Of a DNA stretch of 9,851 nucleotides, positions 5,193 to 9,851 are shown in pieces; within the stretch, counting starts at the first letter, position 1; every line of letters starts with the position of its first letter. Both the position numbers and the translations under genes were made by a program. This DNA is from Trebonia sp. (GTDB taxonomy: Bacteria; Actinomycetota; Actinomycetes; Streptosporangiales; Streptosporangiaceae), in NCBI GenBank assembly GCA_030038035.1, contig JASHPP010000211.1:1-9851 (forward strand). Direction: 5' to 3'. Under the pieces are notes generated by a model. That model was not told the origin of the DNA. It made no database searches and saw nothing but the letters and a program-made list of their open reading frames with translations.

Positions 5193-5588
5193 TTACCGGG
5201 CGGTGATCGCAGCGGCGCGGGAGCGCATGAGCCCGGCCAGCTCCCTGGCCAGCGCGACAGGGTCGATCGGGTGGCTGACGACGGCATCGGCCCGTGACCA
5301 GGTGGCCAGCCAGCGGTCGTCGGCACGGGCGATGACCAGCAGCGCGGGCGGGCAGTCGTAGATCTCGTCCTTGGCCTGGCGGCAGACGCCCATGCCGCCG
5401 GCTGGCTGCGCCTCCCCGTCGAGCACCATGACGTCAACGGCGCCGGCGTCGAGCAGCCGGAACAGCGCGGGGGCGGTGGCGACCTCGACGATCTCCGCGT
5501 CCGGCGCGTCGGGGGCCGGGCGGCGGCCGATCGCGAGCTTCAGCTCTGCCCGCGTGTCGGCATCGTGACTGTAGACAGCGACGTTCAT
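5193..5588 (-). CDS. single-domain, atypical response-regulator receiver protein
   Basis: This 131-residue protein has the alternating beta-alpha layout of a CheY-like receiver and no output domain. The likely phosphoacceptor is D57 at the end of strand 3 (VDVMVLDGE), followed by the G-G-M-G loop (64-67), and D9 stands at the acidic pocket after strand 1. Two invariant signalling residues are missing: the strand 4 Thr/Ser is A87 (LLVIARAD) and the strand 5 Lys is H106 in SHPIDP. It may therefore be phosphorylated poorly or act by protein contact. I recall similar short receivers next to ctaE in other actinobacteria, but no established function. It is divergent from the ctaE operon and upstream of trpD. 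There is no Shine-Dalgarno sequence; a -10-like TAAGAT lies six bases before the ATG, consistent with a leaderless mRNA. Confidence 0.75.
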   Translation of the reverse strand: MNVAVYSHDADTRAELKLAIGRRPAPDAPDAEIVEVATAPALFRLLDAGAVDVMVLDGEAQPAGGMGVCRQAKDEIYDCPPALLVIARADDRWLATWSRADAVVSHPIDPVALARELAGLMRSRAAAITAR

Positions 5589-5594
5589 GGCTGC

Positions 5595-5623
5595 ATCTTA
5601 CTGAAGACGGCACCCAGGCAAGT
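5595..5623 (-). promoter_or_regulatory. probable leaderless promoter of the receiver gene
   Basis: On the minus strand TAAGAT (5600-5595) fits TAnnnT and ends six bases before the ATG at 5588, so transcription starting seven bases downstream would begin at the A of the start codon. The absence of a ribosome-binding site agrees. The -35 is weak: ACTTGC (5623-5618) at a 17-bp spacer, or TTGCCT (5621-5616) at 15. Confidence 0.5.
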
Positions 5624-5627
5624 GCCG
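5608..5627. promoter_or_regulatory. inverted repeat between the receiver gene and ctaE
   Basis: CGGCAC (5608-5613) and GTGCCG (5622-5627) form perfect 6-bp arms with an 8-bp spacer. The repeat covers the -35 area of the receiver promoter and lies 48 bp before ctaE, so a regulator bound here could control both directions. It does not match the Rex or Fur consensus. No good promoter for the ctaE operon is visible in 5589-5674. Confidence 0.35.
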
Positions 5628-5674
5628 GCGAAATTCGGGGGTCGGGTGCAGATCCCCTACGGGGTGTCGTAATA

Positions 5675-6331
5675 ATGACGTTCGTGGCGACAGCATCTGT
5701 CAGAGACCAGGCACCGGTACCGCGCACGCCTGCCAACAGGCCGAATCTCGTCAGCGTGGGCACCATCATCTGGCTGTCCAGCGAGCTGATGTTCTTCGCC
5801 GCGCTGTTCGCGATGTACTTCACGATCCGTTCTGTCGATAAGGGCCAGGGACAGCCGTGGCCGCAGGCCCACCTTGACCTGGCGCTCGCGAGCGTGAACA
5901 CGACCGTGCTCGTGCTGTCCAGCGTCACCTGCCAGATGGGCGTGTTCGCGGTGGAGCGGGGCCAGATCAGGCGTTCGGCGAGCATCTTCCGGCCCATGCA
6001 ATGGGGACTGCGCGAGTGGTACGTGCTGTCCTTCCTCATGGGGCTGTATTTCATCTGCGGGCAGGCGTACGAGTACCTGGACCTGATCCGGCACCAGGAC
6101 GTGACGCTGTCGTCGAGCAACTACGGGTCGGTGTTCTACCTGACCACCGGGTTCCACGGACTGCACGTGACCGGCGGGCTCATCGCGTTCATCTTCCTGC
6201 TCGGGCGCACCTACGCCGCCAAGCGCTTCACCAGGGAACAGCAGATCAGCGCGATCGTCGTGTCGTACTACTGGCACTTCGTCGACGTCGTCTGGATCGG
6301 CCTGTTCACCACCATCTACCTCATCCACTGA
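5675..6331 (+). CDS. ctaE: cytochrome c oxidase (aa3) subunit III
   Basis: CtaE is the integral-membrane subunit III of the aa3 oxidase; it stabilises the catalytic subunit and lines the proton-uptake side. The 218 residues hold five transmembrane helices (about 27-48, 74-93, 116-134, 155-177, 195-216), the short bacterial form. Family marks are SSELMFFA with the conserved E37, GQAYEY (129-134), [11 protein letters not shown] (158-168) with H161 and H164, and [10 protein letters not shown] (198-207). A loop at about 99-110 ([13 protein letters not shown] region) is roughly ten residues longer than in mycobacterial CtaE as I recall it. The ATG at 5675 has GGGGTG eight bases upstream; those Gs can pair with CCCC at 5654-5657. 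It is first in an operon with qcrC, whose start is 13 bp after its stop. Genes for subunits I and II are not in the window. Confidence 0.95.
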   Translation: MTFVATASVRDQAPVPRTPANRPNLVSVGTIIWLSSELMFFAALFAMYFTIRSVDKGQGQPWPQAHLDLALASVNTTVLVLSSVTCQMGVFAVERGQIRRSASIFRPMQWGLREWYVLSFLMGLYFICGQAYEYLDLIRHQDVTLSSSNYGSVFYLTTGFHGLHVTGGLIAFIFLLGRTYAAKRFTREQQISAIVVSYYWHFVDVVWIGLFTTIYLIH

Positions 6332-6344
6332 CAGGGGACACCGA

Positions 6345-7178
6345 GTGAGCTGGATCATCGCCCGGCGCAGGCACCCGGCCGCCGGATACGCGGCCATCGC
6401 CGGCGGCCTCGTCGTGGTAGGCGTGCTGTACAGCGTCGTGTCCGGGGGCGGCGCGTCGGCCTCCGCGCCCGCCCAGGCCGACACCAGCATCGCGATGGGC
6501 AGGTCGCTTTTCGTCGACAGCTGTTCCTCCTGCCACGGGCTGTTCGCGCAGGGCACCGCGGCCGCGCCGTCGCTGATCGGCGCCGGCGCGGCCGCGGTGG
6601 ACTTCCAGATGTCGACCGGCCGCATGCCCGCCAAGGAACTCGGCGCCGAGAACGAGCGCAAGCCGTCGGACTTCACGCAGGCGGAGATCTACGACATCGC
6701 CGCGTACATCGCCTCGCTTGGCGGCGGCCCCGCCATCCCTGACGCGGCGCAGGTGTCGACCGCCGGCGCGAACACCGCGCTCGGATCCGAGCTGTTCAGC
6801 ACCAACTGCGCCCAGTGCCACGGGTTCGCGGGCGCGGGCGGCGCGCTGACGTACGGCAAGGACGCCCCGGCCCTGACGGCGTCCACCCCCACGCAGATCT
6901 ACGAGGCGATGCTGACCGGTCCCGAGGCCATGCCGGTCTTCGGCGACGGGACGATCACGCCGCAGGAGAAGCGGGACATCATCGCGTTCATCGTCGACAC
7001 CCGGAACGAGCCCAACCCCGGCGGCCTGTCGCTCGGCCGCACCGGCACGGTCACAGAGGGACTCCTGGCCTGGCTCGGCGGGCTCGGCTTCCTCGTGCTC
7101 ATCGCCATGTGGCTCACCGCCAAGCGCCGGGACCCGGTCCAGGGTGAAGTCCAGGGTGAAGCGGAGCACCGGTCGTGA
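6345..7178 (+). CDS. qcrC: dihaem cytochrome c subunit of the cytochrome bcc complex
   Basis: QcrC carries electrons from the Rieske centre to cytochrome aa3, replacing soluble cytochrome c in actinobacteria. The 277 residues contain an N-terminal membrane anchor (about 14-33), two c-type domains facing outside, and a C-terminal anchor (about 238-257) with a basic cytoplasmic end (AKRRD). Covalent haem sites are C60-S-S-C63-H64 and C155-A-Q-C158-H159, with probable axial methionines M94 (GRMP) and M196 (EAMPVF). Two CXXCH sites are the hallmark of the bcc-aa3 supercomplex. The GTG start has AGGGG seven bases upstream, and the gene lies 13 bp after ctaE. The C-terminus ends with a duplicated VQGE. 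Confidence 0.96.
   Translation: MSWIIARRRHPAAGYAAIAGGLVVVGVLYSVVSGGGASASAPAQADTSIAMGRSLFVDSCSSCHGLFAQGTAAAPSLIGAGAAAVDFQMSTGRMPAKELGAENERKPSDFTQAEIYDIAAYIASLGGGPAIPDAAQVSTAGANTALGSELFSTNCAQCHGFAGAGGALTYGKDAPALTASTPTQIYEAMLTGPEAMPVFGDGTITPQEKRDIIAFIVDTRNEPNPGGLSLGRTGTVTEGLLAWLGGLGFLVLIAMWLTAKRRDPVQGEVQGEAEHRS
7137..7160 (+). repeat. 12-bp tandem duplication at the 3' end of qcrC
   Basis: GTCCAGGGTGAA occurs twice in perfect tandem, encoding VQGE-VQGE in the cytoplasmic tail after the last membrane helix. The duplication keeps the frame. Confidence 0.9.
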
Positions 7179-7189
7179 GCGAGCGCGAG

Positions 7190-7203
7190 CCTTGGCGCCA
7201 AGG
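7190..7203. promoter_or_regulatory. 14-bp perfect palindrome between qcrC and qcrA
   Basis: CCTTGGCGCCAAGG is fully self-complementary and fills the middle of the 43-bp gap. As RNA it can form a 5-bp stem with a GCGC loop just before the qcrA ribosome-binding site (GGGGAG, 7209-7214). It may be an operator, an mRNA processing or stability element, or chance. Confidence 0.4.
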
Positions 7204-7221
7204 TGAGCGGGGAGAGAGAGC

Positions 7222-8295
7222 ATGAGCGAGTTCGAGGAGCCGGGAGCGGCCCCCCCGCACCGGGTGATCGGGACCCCGTCGCCCACCCCTGTCGCGGTCG
7301 ACGTGGAGAAGGCGCCTGCCGTGCCGCCTATCGTCGCCGACCCGGTGAACAAGGCGCACGCCAAGCGAGCCGAACGGCTGGTGGCGGTCCTGTTCGTGCT
7401 CGCGTTCCTGGCGGGGTGCGGGTTCATCGCGGCCTACGTCGGGCTCGAAGTCGGGATAGGCAACATTCCGAAGGGCGCGAGCACGGTCGACGCGGTGTTC
7501 CGGTCGAACCTGGCGCTCGGCCTCACGCTGTCGATAGCCCTGCTCGCGCTCGGCACCGGGTCGATGATCTGGGTGCGGCACCTGACGCCGAACATCGAGA
7601 TCGAAGAGGAGCGGCACGACCTGAGGTCGACGCCGCAGGACCGGGCGGCGTTCCAGAAGGAATTCGCGGCGGGCGCGGCGGTCAGCCAGGTCACCAAGCG
7701 GCCGCTGCTGCGGCGCACGATGCTCATCGCCACGGCCCCGCTGGCGCTTGCGCCGCTCGTGCTGCTGCGCGACCTCGGCCCGCTGCCCGGCACGTCGCTG
7801 CGGCACACGGTGTGGCGCAAGGGCCTGCGCGCCGTGACCCTCGGCGGGCTGCGGCCGCTGACGCCCGCCGACATCTCGACGCCGGGCGAGATGATCACGA
7901 TGATCCCCGAGGGATACCAGAACGACCCGGACGCGCTGGCCAAGGCCGGCATCATCCTGATCAAGTTCGCGCCCGGCCAGATGAGCTGGCCGGACCGCTA
8001 CGACGGCGGCACCCTGGTGGCGTCGATGAACTGGACGATCGACAACATCGTCGCGTATTCGAAGATCTGCACCCACGTCGGCTGCCCGGTGGCGCTGTAC
8101 GAGGAGACCACGCACCACATCCTGTGCCCGTGCCACCAGTCGACGTTCGACGCCTCGAATGGCGCCTGGGTGATCTTCGGCCCGGCCCCGCGCCCGCTGC
8201 CGCAGCTGCCGCTGATGCTTGACGCCGACGGGTACATCGCGGCGGCCAGCGACTTCACCCAGCCGGTCGGCCCGAGCTTCTGGGAGCGCGGATGA
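7222..8295 (+). CDS. qcrA: Rieske [2Fe-2S] iron-sulfur subunit of the cytochrome bcc complex
   Basis: QcrA takes the first electron from quinol at the QcrB Qo site and passes it to QcrC. The 357 residues show the actinobacterial layout: a Pro/Ala-rich cytoplasmic N-terminus (1-50), three transmembrane helices (about 53-73, 96-118, 167-183) and an external Rieske domain. Cluster box I is C283-T-H285-V-G-C288 and box II is C302-P-C304-H305; C283, H285, C302 and H305 bind iron and C288-C304 form the disulfide. A twin arginine, R164-R165 (PLLRRTMLIA), precedes helix 3, as expected for the dual Sec/Tat insertion reported for Streptomyces QcrA. The ATG has GGGGAG seven bases upstream. The stop overlaps the qcrB start by four bases (ATGA), indicating coupled translation. 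Confidence 0.97.
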   Translation: MSEFEEPGAAPPHRVIGTPSPTPVAVDVEKAPAVPPIVADPVNKAHAKRAERLVAVLFVLAFLAGCGFIAAYVGLEVGIGNIPKGASTVDAVFRSNLALGLTLSIALLALGTGSMIWVRHLTPNIEIEEERHDLRSTPQDRAAFQKEFAAGAAVSQVTKRPLLRRTMLIATAPLALAPLVLLRDLGPLPGTSLRHTVWRKGLRAVTLGGLRPLTPADISTPGEMITMIPEGYQNDPDALAKAGIILIKFAPGQMSWPDRYDGGTLVASMNWTIDNIVAYSKICTHVGCPVALYEETTHHILCPCHQSTFDASNGAWVIFGPAPRPLPQLPLMLDADGYIAAASDFTQPVGPSFWERG

Positions 8296-9851
8296 GCGAC
8301 GACGCAGTAAAGATCCCGCCCGCTCTGTCCGGCGTCGGCGGCTGGCTGGACGACAGGTTCCACGGGGCGCGCGGCGTCCGGGTCCTGATGCGCAAGGTCT
8401 TCCCCGACCACTGGTCGTTCATGCTGGGCGAGATCGCGCTGTGGTCCTTCGTGATCCTGCTGCTCACCGGGACCTACCTGGCGCTGTTCTTCGTGCCGTC
8501 GACGAACCCCGTCGTGTACCACGGCTCGTACACCAAGCTCGACGGCCTCACGATGTCCGAGGCCTACCAGTCGGTCCTGAACATCTCCTTCGACATCCGC
8601 GGCGGCCTGCTGGTCAGGCAGATCCACCACTGGGCCGCCGACCTGTTCATGGTCGCGCTCACGGCCCACATGCTCCGCGTGTTCTTCACCGGCGCGTACC
8701 GAAAGCCGCGCGAGGTTAACTGGCTGATCGGGATCGCGCTGTTCACCCTGGGCCTGCTGGAAGGGCTGTTCGGCTACTCACTGCCCGACGACCAGCTGTC
8801 CGGCGCCGGCCTGCGGATCTTCGAGGGCGTGCTGCAGGGCATCCCGATCGTCGGGACGTACGCGGCCTTCTTCCTGTTCGGCGGGGCGTTCCCTGGCAGC
8901 TCGATCGTGCCGCGGTTGTACATCCTGCACGTGTTTCTGATCCCGGGGCTGATCCTGGCCCTGATCACCGCGCACCTGTTCATCATGTTCCACCAGAAGC
9001 ACACGCAGATGCCGGCGCTGGGAAACACCGAGAAGAACGTGGTCGGCCAGCCGTTCTGGCCGTACTTCCTGCTCAAGGGGCAGGCGTGGTTCTTCTTCAT
9101 CTTCGGCTCCCTGGTCGTGCTCTCCACGTTCGCCCAGATCAACCCGATCTGGCTGTACGGCCCGTACACGCCGCTGGCGATCTCGTCGGCGTCCCAGCCG
9201 GACTGGTACATGGGCATCCTGGAGGGCTCGCTGCGCATGATGCCGGCCTGGGAAATCAACTTCCTCGGGCATACGCTGTCGCTTTCCGTGCTGATCCCGG
9301 CGGCGGTGCCGTTCGGCCTCATCTTCACAGGCGCGGCGCTGTGGCCGTTCTTCGAGCAGTGGGCCACCGGCGACCGCAGCGAGCACCACATCAACGACCG
9401 GCCGCGCAACGCGCCGGTGCGCACCGGGGTCGGCATAGCGGCGGTCTGCTTCTACGGCATCCTGTGGGCCGAGGGCGCGAACGACGTGATCGCCGACAGG
9501 TTCGATATTCCGCTGTACACGGTGACCTGGATCGCCCGGGTCGCGGTCTTCGTCGTGCCGATCTCGGCGTATTACATCACGAAACGGATCTGTCTCGGCC
9601 TGCAGCGCAAGGACGCCGAGCTGCTCAGCCATGGCCTGGAGATCGGGATTATCAGGCAGCTGCCAACCGGCGAGTTCATCGAGGAGACCCGGCCGCTGAG
9701 CGAGGAAGAGCGCGCCATCGTGGAGGCCAAGAAGGTGCCGGCCGCCCTGCCCGCGCCGGGGGCGCCCGACGAGAACGGGGTGCCATCACCCACCTCGCGC
9801 GGGGTCATGGGCTGGGCGCGAGGGGTCGCCAACCGCGCGTTCACCGAGACC
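8292..9851 (+). CDS. qcrB: cytochrome b subunit of the cytochrome bcc complex (partial, 3' end beyond window)
   Basis: QcrB is the membrane core of the bcc complex; it holds both haems b and the two quinone sites. 520 codons are open to the window edge; related proteins have about 545, so only some 25 residues are missing. Haem b ligands are H112 and H126 in the second helix (QIHHWAADLF...TAH) and H213 and H228 in the fourth (ILHVFLIPG...TAHL). The Qo-site signature is PDWY at 303-306, the actinobacterial form of PEWY. GYSLPDDQLSG (161-171) is the conserved loop after helix C. A long hydrophilic C-terminus from about 435 onward is also typical of actinobacteria. The ATG overlaps the qcrA stop, so the start is secure even though the ribosome-binding site lies within qcrA. 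Confidence 0.96.
   Translation, partial: MSDDAVKIPPALSGVGGWLDDRFHGARGVRVLMRKVFPDHWSFMLGEIALWSFVILLLTGTYLALFFVPSTNPVVYHGSYTKLDGLTMSEAYQSVLNISFDIRGGLLVRQIHHWAADLFMVALTAHMLRVFFTGAYRKPREVNWLIGIALFTLGLLEGLFGYSLPDDQLSGAGLRIFEGVLQGIPIVGTYAAFFLFGGAFPGSSIVPRLYILHVFLIPGLILALITAHLFIMFHQKHTQMPALGNTEKNVVGQPFWPYFLLKGQAWFFFIFGSLVVLSTFAQINPIWLYGPYTPLAISSASQPDWYMGILEGSLRMMPAWEINFLGHTLSLSVLIPAAVPFGLIFTGAALWPFFEQWATGDRSEHHINDRPRNAPVRTGVGIAAVCFYGILWAEGANDVIADRFDIPLYTVTWIARVAVFVVPISAYYITKRICLGLQRKDAELLSHGLEIGIIRQLPTGEFIEETRPLSEEERAIVEAKKVPAALPAPGAPDENGVPSPTSRGVMGWARGVANRAFTET

Noticed and set aside
4308..5297. Plus-strand open frame opposite the trpD 5' half
   Set aside because: Arg/Gly/His-rich shadow of the trpD codons; it runs over the trpD leader into the receiver gene with no domain support.
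7114..8136. Long minus-strand open frame opposite qcrA
   Set aside because: Typical high-GC antisense artefact, dominated by Arg, Asp, His and Val, against a clear Rieske protein on the plus strand.
8778..9632. Minus-strand open frames opposite qcrB
   Set aside because: They mirror the hydrophobic qcrB codons; QcrB is continuous with both haem-ligand pairs and PDWY.
1..9851. CRISPR array, transposase, phage genes, tRNA or rRNA, defence system
   Set aside because: No regularly spaced repeats, mobile-element proteins or structural RNA sequences were recognised; the gene order is that of a conserved core region.

Overview
The window is high-GC DNA with actinobacterial codon use, and its gene order matches the stretch of actinobacterial chromosome around Rv2188c-Rv2196 of Mycobacterium tuberculosis: pimB', an NlpC/P60 endopeptidase (RipC), a DEDD exonuclease, trpD, then ctaE-qcrC-qcrA-qcrB. 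The class Actinomycetes is well supported by the dihaem QcrC, the three-helix Rieske protein, PimB' and widespread GTG starts. The exact order or family cannot be read from the sequence. Low similarity to mycobacteria in variable parts, a free-standing Lrp-type domain and a receiver protein next to trpD point outside Mycobacteriales.

Layout. 1-2458 is a minus-strand envelope block: pimB' (cut by the left edge), a secreted coiled-coil NlpC/P60 hydrolase, and a 60-residue four-cysteine protein. 2459-2550 is a divergent control region with two inverted repeats. 2551-3689 (plus strand) holds a DEDDh exonuclease overlapping a stand-alone Lrp/AsnC ligand-binding (RAM) protein, followed by a U-less hairpin terminator. 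3690-3929 is a convergent gap containing a tandem repeat. 3930-5588 (minus strand) holds trpD and, upstream of it, an atypical receiver protein with a leaderless-type promoter. 5589-5674 is a second divergent control region. 5675-9851 (plus strand) is the respiratory operon ctaE-qcrC-qcrA-qcrB, with qcrB cut by the right edge just short of its end.

How the genes work together. The last four genes encode most of the actinobacterial bcc-aa3 supercomplex. Quinol is oxidised by QcrB/QcrA, electrons pass through the two haems c of QcrC, and cytochrome aa3 (of which CtaE is subunit III) reduces oxygen. The left block serves the cell envelope: phosphatidylinositol mannosides and peptidoglycan cleavage. 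trpD belongs to tryptophan synthesis, and its neighbours are probably there by conserved synteny rather than shared pathway.

This is mostly a conserved core-genome region. I found no CRISPR array, transposon, phage or defence system. The points of interest are local: a proline/alanine/serine-rich insertion in TrpD, an exonuclease lacking the GIY-YIG half seen in relatives, a receiver missing its conserved lysine and threonine, a C-rich leader upstream of trpD, and several clean palindromes in short intergenic gaps.
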